A stretch of DNA of 64,000 nucleotides from Faecalibacterium taiwanense (GTDB lineage Bacteria > Bacillota > Clostridia > Oscillospirales > Ruminococcaceae): assembly GCF_036632915.2 (NCBI RefSeq), contig NZ_CP155552.1, forward strand, positions 2,480,001 to 2,544,000, read 5' to 3'. Numbering within the stretch: the stretch's first letter is position 1; each line of letters opens with the position of its first letter. Positions 1 through 7,669 of the stretch are shown here, in pieces. The translations under genes and the position numbers were made by a program. The notes beneath the pieces were generated by a model. The model made no database searches. It had not been told where the DNA came from and saw nothing but the letters and a program-made list of their open reading frames with translations.

Positions 1-153
1 TGGCGGTACTTCCCAAACCCAAGAATGTTTTCCGAATATGGCAGACAAAAGGGCTGGGAGCGTGAAAACCCGGCAACGGACTCCGGCAACCCGTCTGAAA
101 AAACGATGGACGGTTTTGTGGAGGTCACAGAACAGATGGAGCTTCCATTCTGA
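1..153 (+). CDS. C-terminal end of an element-encoded protein (partial)
   Basis: Frame 1 is open from the window edge to a TGA at 151-153, giving 50 residues. They are polar (YGRQKGWEREN, then ATDSGNPSEK) and end in an acidic-hydrophobic tail, TEQMELPF. A tail of that kind is typical of single-stranded DNA-binding proteins, whose last residues recruit partner proteins, so a transposon-borne SSB is possible. Too little is present to assign a family. It lies upstream of tnpW and tnpX and probably belongs to the same transposon. Confidence 0.45.
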   Translation, partial: WRYFPNPRMFSEYGRQKGWERENPATDSGNPSEKTMDGFVEVTEQMELPF

Positions 154-394
154 AAAGGACAGCCCGTTGCACCCCCTGTTGTTATCCCGTTGCCGAGCCG
201 GTTGCCGGGAAAAACCCCTTATTTCCGGGCTTTTCTCCCTTATAACAACCAAAACAACAAAAAAATAAAAGAAAAGTATAAATAGTAACCATCGCCAGAT
301 TGAGATTGTTTGCAAGGTCTTTTGAAGTCCGTTGCCGGACTTCGTTGCCGACACCCTCTGTCTGGCTATTTTCATGTATGGAGGATAACTGCCT
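154..394. other. Intergenic region with repeated GTTGCCG heptamers and a hairpin
   Basis: No convincing gene is seen here. GTTGCCG occurs four times between about 170 and 350. A perfect 8-bp hairpin, GAAGTCCG/CGGACTTC with a TTGC loop, lies at 324-343, about 50 bp ahead of tnpW. The middle is A-rich. A terminator for the upstream gene or a regulatory/recombinase-binding region is possible. Confidence 0.35.
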
Positions 395-592
395 ATGGCA
401 AAAAACAAAACAGAGATTCATGTGACCACTGTATTTGACGGGGAGCTTGACGCCACTGATGTGTTCGTCAGCCTGATTTCCCAGAAATACGGAAAGACAA
501 ATGCAAAAGAATATCTTGCTAAAAAGAAAGATATAGGCTATAATGAAGATGAGGTTCAAAAGAGCCAGATACCGTCTGGATTGTGTGGGTAA
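395..592 (+). CDS. tnpW: TnpW family transposon protein
   Basis: This 65-aa protein matches the TnpW family of Tn4451-type transposons: an N-terminal IHVTTVFDG segment, a central VFVSLISQKYG segment and the terminal signature EDEVQKSQIPSGLCG. The function of TnpW is not established. Its stop TAA (590-592) directly abuts the ATG of the recombinase at 593, so the two are probably translationally coupled. A GGAGGA Shine-Dalgarno sequence precedes the ATG at 395. The pairing with a large serine recombinase supports the assignment. Confidence 0.85.
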   Translation: MAKNKTEIHVTTVFDGELDATDVFVSLISQKYGKTNAKEYLAKKKDIGYNEDEVQKSQIPSGLCG

Positions 593-2263
593 ATGGCTAT
601 GATGAACGAAATGGAATACAGAACAATCGGTTCGGCACTTGCCGGGGGTTATCGTGCGGCGGTCTATTGCAGGCTGTCAAAGGACGATGACCTGCAAGGC
701 GAAAGTGCCAGTATCGCAAACCAGCGTGATATGCTGGAAAAATACTGCGAAAAGCAGGGATGGGAGGTTGTGGCAGTCTATCAGGACGATGGCTTCACAG
801 GTCTTAACATGGAGCGTCCTGACCTACAGAGAATGTTGAGAGCCATTGAGCGCAGGCAGATCAACCTTGTCATCACGAAAGACCTCAGCCGACTGGGGCG
901 TAATTATCTGCAAACCGGGCATTTGATTGAGGACTTTTTCCCAAGAAACGGTGTCCGCTATATCGCCATGAATGACGGCATCGACACCCTGCGGGATAAC
1001 AACGACATTGCCCCGTTCAAGAATATCCTGAACGAGATGTACAGCAAGGATATTTCCAAGAAAGTCCATTCCTCTTATCTTCTGAAAGCGCAGAAAGGAC
1101 AGTTTACCGGGTGTCTTGCCCCGTTTGGGTATCGGAAAGACCCGGAGGACAAAAACCATCTGCTCATTGACGAGGAAACCGCCCCGATTGTGCGGCTGAT
1201 TTTCGGATATGCCCTGAACGGTCATGGTCCGAACTATATCCGCAGACGGCTGGAGAAAGAAAAAATCCCCTGCCCTACATGGTGGAACCGGGAACGGGGG
1301 CTTCGCAATACCCGCACCAAATGGGAAAAGAAAGACCCAGAAAACGGGCGGTATATGTGGGACTTCTCCGTTATCAAAGACCTTTTGATGAATCCCGTCT
1401 ACACCGGGGCGATTGCTTCCCAGAAAAAGGACTACCGCTTCAAAATCGGCACGATTGGGGAAAAGAAGCCGGAGGACTGGATTGTGGTGGAGGGACAGCA
1501 TGAACCGCTGATTGACAGCATGAGCTTTGACATTGTGCAGAACAAGCTGAAATCCCGCCAGCGTCCGGGGCAGACCAATGAAATCAGCCTGTTTGCCGGA
1601 CTGTTAAAATGCGGCGAGTGTGGGAAGTCGCTGACGGTACGCTACACAAACGCTAAACATCCCCAGCGGATTTACTCCTGCAAGACCTACAATGCCTTTG
1701 GAAAGAACCACTGCACCCAGCACCGGATTGATTATGACACCCTTTACAGCCATGTGCTGCGGAAAATCCGGGAATGTGCCAGAGCTGCCCTGATGGACGG
1801 GGAAGCGGTTGCCGACCGCCTGACCAATACCTGTGAAGCCGAGCAGCGGGAACAGCGGGAAGCAATGGAACGCTCCCTTACAAGGGACGAGGAACGGATT
1901 GAGGTTCTGGACAAAATGGTCATGCGGCTTTATGAGGATATGATTGCAGGGCGTATCAGTGAGCAGAATTTCAACACCATGCTGGAAAAGACACAGACCG
2001 AGCAGACGGAGCTTAAAACAAAAGTGTCCGAGGGCAGAAAGCGGCTGTCCGATGAAGTCCAGCTTGCCAATGATGCAAAACAATGGGTGGAAGCCATTCA
2101 GGAATACGCCAACATCACAGAGCTGGACGCAGCCACCCTCAACCGCTTAATCAAAGAAATCGTTGTGCATGAGCGCATTGACGAAGATAAAACAAGACAC
2201 ATTTCTATCGAAATTCATTTTAATCTCAAACCCATCCCGGAGGTGGAACAGGTCACTGCCTGA
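593..2263 (+). CDS. tnpX: TnpX/TndX-like large serine recombinase
   Basis: A 556-aa large serine recombinase that would excise and insert its transposon through a circular intermediate. The resolvase domain starts near residue 20, with the presumed nucleophile Ser29 in YCRLSKDDD and the following ITKDLSRLGRN motif. A recombinase domain follows (about residues 170-300), then a zinc-ribbon pair (LKCGECGKS and the YSCKTY/HC cysteines, about 342-380) and a C-terminal coiled coil (about 410-500). It is shorter than TnpX of Tn4451 (about 700 aa) but complete. It acts on the element whose right end lies near 2357. Confidence 0.93.
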   Translation: MAMMNEMEYRTIGSALAGGYRAAVYCRLSKDDDLQGESASIANQRDMLEKYCEKQGWEVVAVYQDDGFTGLNMERPDLQRMLRAIERRQINLVITKDLSRLGRNYLQTGHLIEDFFPRNGVRYIAMNDGIDTLRDNNDIAPFKNILNEMYSKDISKKVHSSYLLKAQKGQFTGCLAPFGYRKDPEDKNHLLIDEETAPIVRLIFGYALNGHGPNYIRRRLEKEKIPCPTWWNRERGLRNTRTKWEKKDPENGRYMWDFSVIKDLLMNPVYTGAIASQKKDYRFKIGTIGEKKPEDWIVVEGQHEPLIDSMSFDIVQNKLKSRQRPGQTNEISLFAGLLKCGECGKSLTVRYTNAKHPQRIYSCKTYNAFGKNHCTQHRIDYDTLYSHVLRKIRECARAALMDGEAVADRLTNTCEAEQREQREAMERSLTRDEERIEVLDKMVMRLYEDMIAGRISEQNFNTMLEKTQTEQTELKTKVSEGRKRLSDEVQLANDAKQWVEAIQEYANITELDAATLNRLIKEIVVHERIDEDKTRHISIEIHFNLKPIPEVEQVTA

Positions 2264-2357
2264 CCTGTCCCGCCGGGACGGTTCTCTTAACAACACCATA
2301 TAGATTTTTTGTACGCCGCCGCCCGCCATCGAGCAGAGTTTTTACACCTAATTGGGG

Positions 2358-2438
2358 ATGAAACAGCTCATGGCTGGCGGCGGTGTCGCTCTGGTGGGCA
2401 TCACCCTCATTCCTCTGCTGTCTGGTCTGTTCGGCTAA
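2358..2438 (+). pseudogene. Maff2 family ICE protein, 3' remnant cut by the transposon
   Basis: The last 26 codons (MKQLMAGGGVALVG to PLLSGLFG, then TAA) match the C-terminal transmembrane half of Maff2, a small membrane protein encoded directly upstream of the VirB6-like gene in Tn1549/CTn-type ICEs. The N-terminal half is replaced by the right end of the TnpX transposon. The fragment keeps an ATG but no good ribosome-binding site, so the gene is probably dead, and expression of the conjugation operon may be affected. Confidence 0.75.
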
Positions 2439-2444
2439 GAGCCG

Positions 2445-2470
2445 CAGGCGGGTTTTCCCGCCTGTACATA
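2445..2470 (+). terminator. Hairpin followed by TACATA (copy 1)
   Basis: CAGGCGGG/CCCGCCTG stem with a TTTT loop at 2445-2464, followed directly by TACATA at 2465-2470 instead of a U-tract. It lies 6 bp after maff2. Confidence 0.6.
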
Positions 2471-2565
2471 CGCAATCGCTCTATCTTTGCTGTGGATAAC
2501 AGCCCTTTATCATAAGGAGCGCATTGCGGTACGAATCTCCACCCATCAATGAAAGGCGGTGTCTT

Positions 2566-2634
2566 ATGCAGTTTTTGACCCACATTATTTTTCTCCTGAA
2601 CCTTCTCAAGACCCTCATCAACCACTTCAGCTAA
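2566..2634 (+). CDS. Small hydrophobic peptide (22 aa)
   Basis: An ATG at 2566, preceded by AAAGGCGG, opens a 22-codon frame rich in Leu, Ile and Phe (for example IIFLLNLLKTLI) that ends in TAA at 2632. It lies between maff2 and the VirB6-like gene. The length and hydrophobicity suit a single membrane-associated helix. It could be a genuine micro-protein of the transfer module or a leader peptide. No family is recognised, and the case rests on the RBS and position only. Confidence 0.35.
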   Translation: MQFLTHIIFLLNLLKTLINHFS

Positions 2635-2647
2635 GGACGGTGACTGA

Positions 2648-3514
2648 ATGGAAACCGTTCTCAAAGCCATTGCCGACTGGATCAAAGGCATCCTGACGGC
2701 AGGCATTATGTCAAACCTTTCCGGGTTGTTCGATGATGTGAACACGCAGGTGGGAAACATCGCACAGCAGGTGGGCACTAAGCCCTCCAGTTTTGAGCCG
2801 AGAGTGTTCGCCATGATCGAAGCCCTCTCTCGGAATGTGGTGCTGCCCATTGCAGGCATCATTCTGACCTTCATCGCCTGTTATGAACTCATCGAGATGA
2901 TCACCCAGCACAACAACATGGCGCAGTTTGAGCCTGCCCTCATCATGCGCTGGATTTTTAAGACCGCTGTTTCGGTCTGGCTCATCAGCAATACTTTTGA
3001 TATTGTGATGGCGGTATTCGATGTCACCCAGAAGGTAGTGTCCGATTCCAGCAGCATCATTGCCGGAAACACCCGTGTCAACGACATTGGGCTTTCCATG
3101 CTGCAATCCAGCCTGATGCAGATGGATGTCGGACCCCTGTTCGGGCTTTTCCTGCAAAGTTTCTTCATCGGCATCACCATGCGCATCCTGTCCATCGTGA
3201 TTTTTGTCATCGTCTACGGAAGAATGATTGAAATTTACTGCATGGTGAGCCTTGCTCCCATTCCCATGGCAACATGGGGCAACCATGAACAGTCGCACAT
3301 GGGACAGAATTACCTGAAATGCCTGTTTGCGCTGGGCTTTCAGGGGTTTCTAATCTTGATTTGTGTTGCCATTTATGCCGTTCTGATACAGTCGGTAGCG
3401 ATTTCCGGGGATGCCATCAACTCTATCTGGAGCATTGTGGGCTACACCGTTCTGCTCTGTTTCAGCCTGTTCAAGACCAGCTCCGTGACAAAATCTGTCC
3501 TCGGAGCGCATTAA
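2648..3514 (+). CDS. VirB6/TrbL-like conjugal transfer membrane protein
   Basis: A 288-aa polytopic membrane protein. Hydrophobic segments lie near residues 65-85, 100-125, 160-205, 225-255 and 260-280. The overall pattern is that of the VirB6-like (CD1107-type) inner-membrane channel subunit of Gram-positive conjugation systems. It follows maff2 and is followed 13 bp later by prgI and then virB4, the standard order in Tn1549/CTn-type ICEs. The ATG at 2648 has an AAGGACGGTGA ribosome-binding region. Function is inferred from order and membrane topology. Confidence 0.85.
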   Translation: METVLKAIADWIKGILTAGIMSNLSGLFDDVNTQVGNIAQQVGTKPSSFEPRVFAMIEALSRNVVLPIAGIILTFIACYELIEMITQHNNMAQFEPALIMRWIFKTAVSVWLISNTFDIVMAVFDVTQKVVSDSSSIIAGNTRVNDIGLSMLQSSLMQMDVGPLFGLFLQSFFIGITMRILSIVIFVIVYGRMIEIYCMVSLAPIPMATWGNHEQSHMGQNYLKCLFALGFQGFLILICVAIYAVLIQSVAISGDAINSIWSIVGYTVLLCFSLFKTSSVTKSVLGAH

Positions 3515-3527
3515 AGGAGGTGCTTTA

Positions 3528-3893
3528 TTGGCTGCTTATATTTCCGTTCCCCGTGACCTGACGAAAGTGAAATCGAAGGTCGCATTCAATCTGACGAAAC
3601 GGCAACTGCTTTGTTTCGGCACAGCGGCTCTCATTGGAGTGCCGCTGTTTTTTGTTCTCCGGGATTCCGGCGGCAACACTGCTGCCACCCTCGGCATGAT
3701 GGCGGTGATGCTGCCGGCGTTCTTCCTTGGGATGTACGAGAAAAACGGTCAGCCCTTGGAAAAGCTGCTGTCGTACTATGTGCAGTCCCGGTTTGTCCGC
3801 CCGAAGATTCGCCCCTACAAGACCAACAACTACTATTCGATTTTGATGAAGGGAGGCGTGACCCATGATCCCGTTTTGGAAAAAGACCGGTAA
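3528..3893 (+). CDS. prgI: PrgI family conjugation protein
   Basis: A 121-aa protein with the PrgI layout: a soluble N-terminal start (YISVPRDLTKVK), two hydrophobic segments (about residues 28-45 and 50-70) and a basic C-terminal region (RFVRPKIRPYKTNNYYS). PrgI is a small membrane subunit of Gram-positive type IV secretion that partners VirB4. The start is TTG at 3528, set by AAAGGAGG 7 nt upstream. Its 3' end overlaps the start of virB4 at 3865, which implies coupled translation. Confidence 0.88.
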   Translation: MAAYISVPRDLTKVKSKVAFNLTKRQLLCFGTAALIGVPLFFVLRDSGGNTAATLGMMAVMLPAFFLGMYEKNGQPLEKLLSYYVQSRFVRPKIRPYKTNNYYSILMKGGVTHDPVLEKDR

Positions 3894-6258
3894 GCACAGC
3901 AAGCCCCAGTCTGCGCAGAAGCGCAGGCAGAACACAAAGCCTGCTGTTCCCCGGACCGCCCAGCAGTCCATCCCCATGCAGCGGATGTTCGAGGATGGCA
4001 CCTGTCGGGTGAAGCCCAACTATTACACCCGCACCATCCAGTATCAGGACATCAATTACCAGCTCGCCCAGCAGGAGGATAAGACCGCCATTTTTGAGGA
4101 ATGGTGCAGTTTTCTGAACTTCTTCGACAGCTCCATCAAATTTGAACTGTCCTTTGTGAACATGGCAACCGACAGCACCGAGTTTGAAAAGAGCATCCGC
4201 ATTCCGTTCCAGAAGGATGGCTTTGACGATGTTCGTGCCGAGTATTCCCAGATGCTGCGCCAGCAGCTTGCCAAGGGCAATAATGGTCTGACCAAGACCA
4301 AGTTCATCACCTTTGGCGTGGAGGGCGAGAGCATGGCACAGGTCAAGCCCCGGCTTGACCACATCCAGAATGACCTGCTGAACAACTTCCACCGGCTGGG
4401 TGTGCAGGCAAAGCCCTTGAACGGTGCCCAGCGGCTGAAACTCATGCACGATATGTTCAATATGGACGGTGCCAGCAAATTTCATTTTGACTGGAAAGAC
4501 CTTGTGAAAAGCGGACTTTCGGTGAAGGATGCCATTGCGCCCACCGCCTTTGCCTTCAAAAACTCCCGGACGTTCCAGATGGGCGGTATTTTTTGTGCCG
4601 CCAGCTTTCTGAGCATCACGGCATCCGACATCAGCGACCAGCTGCTGAAGGATTTTCTGGACATGGATTCCAGCCAGATCGTCACCATGCACATCCAGTC
4701 CGTTGACCAGAACCGTGCCATCAAGACGGTGAAGCGCACCATCACCGAACTGGACCGCAGTAAGATCGAGGAGCAGAAAAAAGCTATCCGTGCCGGGTAT
4801 GATATTGACATCATTCCGTCGGATTTGGCAACTTACGGACGGGATGCGAAAGCCCTGCTCAAAGAGTTGCAGAGCCAGAACGAGCGGATGTTCCTAGTCA
4901 CTTTTCTGGTGCTGAACACCGGGCGCACGGAACAGGAGTTGGAAAACAATGTCTTTCAGGCCAGCTCCATCGCCCAGAAGCACAACTGCAATCTGTGCCG
5001 GTTGGATTTCCAGCAGGAGCAGGGGCTGATGAGCAGCCTGCCGCTGGCAGATTGCCAGATCGAAATTCAGCGGGGACTGACCACCAGCAGCACGGCCATC
5101 TTCATTCCGTTCACCACACAGGAACTTTACCAGTCTGGCAAAGAAAGCCTGTATTACGGCCTGAACGCCCTGTCCAACAACCTCATCATGGTGGATCGTA
5201 AAAAGCTGAAAAACCCGAATGGCTTGATTCTCGGCACTCCGGGAAGCGGCAAAAGTTTCTCGGCAAAGCGTGAAATTGCCAACGCCTTTCTGGTGACGGA
5301 CGATGATATTATTATCAATGATCCCGAAGGCGAATACTCGCCGCTGGTGAACCGGCTGAAAGGTCAGGTCATCAAAATCAGCCCCAACAGCACCCAGTTC
5401 ATCAATCCCATGGACATCAATGCCAACTACTCCGAGGAAGATAACCCGCTTTCCCTGAAGGCTGACTTTATTCTTTCTTTGTGTGAACTGGTGGTGGGCG
5501 GCAAAGAAGGGCTACTGCCGGTGGAGAAAACCGTCATTGACCGCTGTGTGCATCTGATCTACCGCAAATATTTTGCGGACCCCTGCCCGGAGAATATGCC
5601 CATCCTTGAGGATTTGTACAACGCCCTACTCCAACAGGACGAGAAAGAAGCCCATCATGTTGCCACCGCACTGGAAATCTATGTGAAAGGCTCCCTGAAC
5701 CTGTTCAACCACCGCACCAATGTGAACGTCAACAAGCGCATCGTCTGCTATGACATCAAGGAACTGGGCAAGCAGATGAAGAAACTCGGTATGCTCATCG
5801 TGCAGGATCAGGTCTGGGGACGTGTCACCGCAAACCGCAGCAGCGGAAAGTCCACCCGGTATTATATGGACGAGATGCACCTGCTTCTGAAAGAGGAGCA
5901 GACTGCGGCGTATTCCGTGGAGATCTGGAAGCGTTTTCGCAAGTGGGGCGGCATCCCGACCGGATTAACACAGAACGTGAAAGATCTTCTTTCTTCTCGT
6001 GAGGTCGAGAATATTTTTGAAAATTCCGACATGATCATCATGCTGAATCAGGCGGCAGGAGATCGCCAGATTCTCGCAAAACAGCTCAACATCTCGCCCC
6101 ATCAGCTTTCCTATGTGACCCACTCCGGCGAGGGCGAAGGGCTGCTGTTCTTCGGCAATGTGATTCTGCCCTTTGTTGACCGGTTCCCCACCGATCTGGA
6201 ACTCTACCGCATTATGACCACCAAGTTGGGTGAAGTCTCGGAGGGTGCGCAGAAATGA
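3865..6258 (+). CDS. virB4: VirB4-like conjugation ATPase
   Basis: A 797-aa type IV secretion ATPase that powers mating-pair formation and DNA transfer. The N-terminal half is the TraC/VirB4 domain. The C-terminal half holds Walker A GTPGSGKS (from residue 457), an acidic INDPEGEY segment (about 484) and a Walker B-like YYMDEMHLLL (about 666), then an HGQ-type LTQNVKDLLSS segment. Length and order are normal and the gene is intact. It overlaps both prgI (3865-3893) and the next frame (6255-6258). Confidence 0.92.
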   Translation: MIPFWKKTGKHSKPQSAQKRRQNTKPAVPRTAQQSIPMQRMFEDGTCRVKPNYYTRTIQYQDINYQLAQQEDKTAIFEEWCSFLNFFDSSIKFELSFVNMATDSTEFEKSIRIPFQKDGFDDVRAEYSQMLRQQLAKGNNGLTKTKFITFGVEGESMAQVKPRLDHIQNDLLNNFHRLGVQAKPLNGAQRLKLMHDMFNMDGASKFHFDWKDLVKSGLSVKDAIAPTAFAFKNSRTFQMGGIFCAASFLSITASDISDQLLKDFLDMDSSQIVTMHIQSVDQNRAIKTVKRTITELDRSKIEEQKKAIRAGYDIDIIPSDLATYGRDAKALLKELQSQNERMFLVTFLVLNTGRTEQELENNVFQASSIAQKHNCNLCRLDFQQEQGLMSSLPLADCQIEIQRGLTTSSTAIFIPFTTQELYQSGKESLYYGLNALSNNLIMVDRKKLKNPNGLILGTPGSGKSFSAKREIANAFLVTDDDIIINDPEGEYSPLVNRLKGQVIKISPNSTQFINPMDINANYSEEDNPLSLKADFILSLCELVVGGKEGLLPVEKTVIDRCVHLIYRKYFADPCPENMPILEDLYNALLQQDEKEAHHVATALEIYVKGSLNLFNHRTNVNVNKRIVCYDIKELGKQMKKLGMLIVQDQVWGRVTANRSSGKSTRYYMDEMHLLLKEEQTAAYSVEIWKRFRKWGGIPTGLTQNVKDLLSSREVENIFENSDMIIMLNQAAGDRQILAKQLNISPHQLSYVTHSGEGEGLLFFGNVILPFVDRFPTDLELYRIMTTKLGEVSEGAQK

Positions 6259-6629
6259 GTGAACCGAAGCTGAACATCAAAGAGGAAGAAATATGTCGGT
6301 ACGCCCTACGTCTGGGGCGGTTCCACCCCGAAACCGGCTTTGATTGCAGCGGCTATGTCTGCTGGGTCTACAACCAGAACGGCTACGATGTGGGCAGAAC
6401 CACCGCCAACGGATTATGGCAGAAAAGCCAGCACATTTCCGAAGCAGAAGCAAAGCCCGGTGATCTGGTGTTCTTCAAGGGAACCTATGACACCCCCGGT
6501 ATGAGCCATACCGGGATATATCTCGGCAACGGGATGATGGTGTCTGCCGGCGATCCAATCAAGTACGCAAACATTCACTCGTCCTACTGGGAGCAATATC
6601 TCGCAGGTTTTGGACGGCTTTCAAAATGA
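6255..6629 (+). pseudogene. NlpC/P60 cell-wall hydrolase, internally deleted remnant
   Basis: In related ICEs this slot encodes a large CD1108-type lysozyme/NlpC-P60 hydrolase of several hundred residues. Here only about 12 N-terminal residues (MSEPKLNIKEEE) are joined to the last ~110. The C-terminal part keeps FDCSGYV with the catalytic Cys and SHTGIYLG with the His. The expected YVGTPYVWGG motif is present in the DNA at 6295-6325 but in another frame, and reading returns to the P60 frame near 6330. So a large deletion plus a frame change removed most of the enzyme. The 124-codon frame is open but probably not functional. Confidence 0.7.
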
Positions 6630-6644
6630 AACGGAGGATTATTT

Positions 6645-6911
6645 ATGGGTGAAAGACTGGAAAGACTCAAGGTGATGCTCAAAAAAGAGCAGGAACGCCG
6701 CATCAAGCTGAACAACCGCATTGCGATTCTGGAACGGCGCATTCAGGAGGAATCGGCGGCAGAGGTTGCCGACATGGTGCGCACTGCAAACGTGACCCCG
6801 GAACAGCTTGCGATCCTGCTGCGGCAGGCGGCAACTACGCCCCCGACCCCGGCTGCACTGTCCGCAGTCGGCGCAGAATTCGACAAGGAGGATATGGAAA
6901 ATGATGATTAA
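6645..6911 (+). CDS. DUF4315 family ICE protein
   Basis: An 88-aa, highly charged helical protein. Residues 1-40 form a coiled coil (LERLKVMLKKEQERR), and VTPEQLAILLRQ and an acidic tail follow. This is the DUF4315 pattern seen in Tn1549/CTn-type ICE transfer modules. Its function is unknown. A GGAGG site precedes the ATG. It overlaps the next gene (DUF4366) by 11 bp, consistent with one operon from virB6 to 7632. Confidence 0.85.
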   Translation: MGERLERLKVMLKKEQERRIKLNNRIAILERRIQEESAAEVADMVRTANVTPEQLAILLRQAATTPPTPAALSAVGAEFDKEDMENDD

Positions 6912-7632
6912 GAAATTCGGCGCACTGCTGCTGTCGGCGGTGCTGTGCATTGGCATTGCGGTTCCCGCTTTTGCCTTTGAGGGCGATACTGCCACGGTGG
7001 AACAGCCTGTTCTGCCGGAAGTCGTGGAGGAAGATGTTGTCACCATCACGGATGAAACCTCCGGCGCACTGACCCCGGAGGGCAATCTGACGTTGGTGGA
7101 CGATTACTACACCAATTATTCGGATGGCAGCGGCCAGCAGTTCATCACGCTGGTGTCGAAGTCTGGTGCGACATTTTATCTGGTAATCGACCGAAATAGC
7201 AAAGGCGCACAGACCGTACACTTTATGAACCTGGTGGATGAAGCCGACCTTCTGGCTCTGATGGAGGAAGAAGCTGCCGATGCCTACACTGCGGAAAAAG
7301 AAGCGGCGGCACAGGCGGAACTGGACAGGCTGAAAGCCGAGGAAGAAGCCAAGAAGGCTGCGGAAGCAGCGGCGTCATCCGGCACGGAACAGCCCAAGGA
7401 AAATAAGGTCACAAAAATCGCATCCGGCTTTCTGGGCGTGGTGGTGCTGATTGCGCTGGCGGCAGGCGGCGGCTTCTATTTCTATCGCCAGCAGATGCAG
7501 AAGAAAAAAGCCGAAAAAGAAGCCCTTGACCCCGATGCAAACTACACCGAGGACAAGGGCGATTTTGAGATCCCCACCGATGTGCCGGACGAGGACGAAG
7601 CCCCGGACGAGCAGGACACTGAACCCATCTGA
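6901..7632 (+). CDS. DUF4366 membrane-anchored surface protein
   Basis: A 243-aa protein with a Sec signal peptide (MMIKKFGALLLSAVLCIGIAV), an extracellular domain of about 120 residues (DUF4366), a charged Ala/Glu/Lys-rich coiled coil (about 125-165), one membrane segment (about 180-200, VVVLIALAAGGGFYFY) and an acidic cytoplasmic tail. This family ends the transfer gene block in such ICEs and may support the mating channel, but its role is unproven. The ATG at 6901 is chosen because AAGGAGG lies 9 nt upstream, although the frame is open further 5'. Confidence 0.85.
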   Translation: MMIKKFGALLLSAVLCIGIAVPAFAFEGDTATVEQPVLPEVVEEDVVTITDETSGALTPEGNLTLVDDYYTNYSDGSGQQFITLVSKSGATFYLVIDRNSKGAQTVHFMNLVDEADLLALMEEEAADAYTAEKEAAAQAELDRLKAEEEAKKAAEAAASSGTEQPKENKVTKIASGFLGVVVLIALAAGGGFYFYRQQMQKKKAEKEALDPDANYTEDKGDFEIPTDVPDEDEAPDEQDTEPI

Positions 7633-7638
7633 TTTTAA

Positions 7639-7661
7639 GGCGGCGTTTGCCGCCGTACATA
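7639..7661 (+). terminator. Hairpin followed by TACATA (copy 2)
   Basis: GGCGGC/GCCGCC stem with a GTTT loop at 7639-7654, then G and TACATA at 7656-7661. It follows the DUF4366 stop by 6 bp. There is no U-tract. Confidence 0.6.
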
Positions 7662-7669
7662 ATTACGAT

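Larger units (their letters stand above)
1..2358 (+). mobile_element. Right-hand part of a Tn4451/TnpX-type transposon inserted in maff2
   Basis: The tnpW-tnpX pair is followed by about 95 bp of non-coding DNA. Then, at 2357-2358, a GA dinucleotide begins sequence encoding the C-terminal part of Maff2. TnpX-family recombinases cross over at GA dinucleotides, so the right end is placed at 2356/2357. Upstream of it the Maff2 frame meets a stop at once (TAA then TTGGGG). The left end and the 5' part of maff2 are outside the window. Confidence 0.7.

Noticed and set aside
38..268. 76-codon frame starting MADKRAGSVKTRQRTPATRLKK
   Set aside because: It overlaps the frame-1 C-terminus that has better coding character, then runs through the intergenic region. 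There is no RBS.
3631..4692. 353-codon minus-strand open frame
   Set aside because: It is antisense to prgI and virB4, both in strong family agreement and in a coupled operon, so it is a shadow frame.
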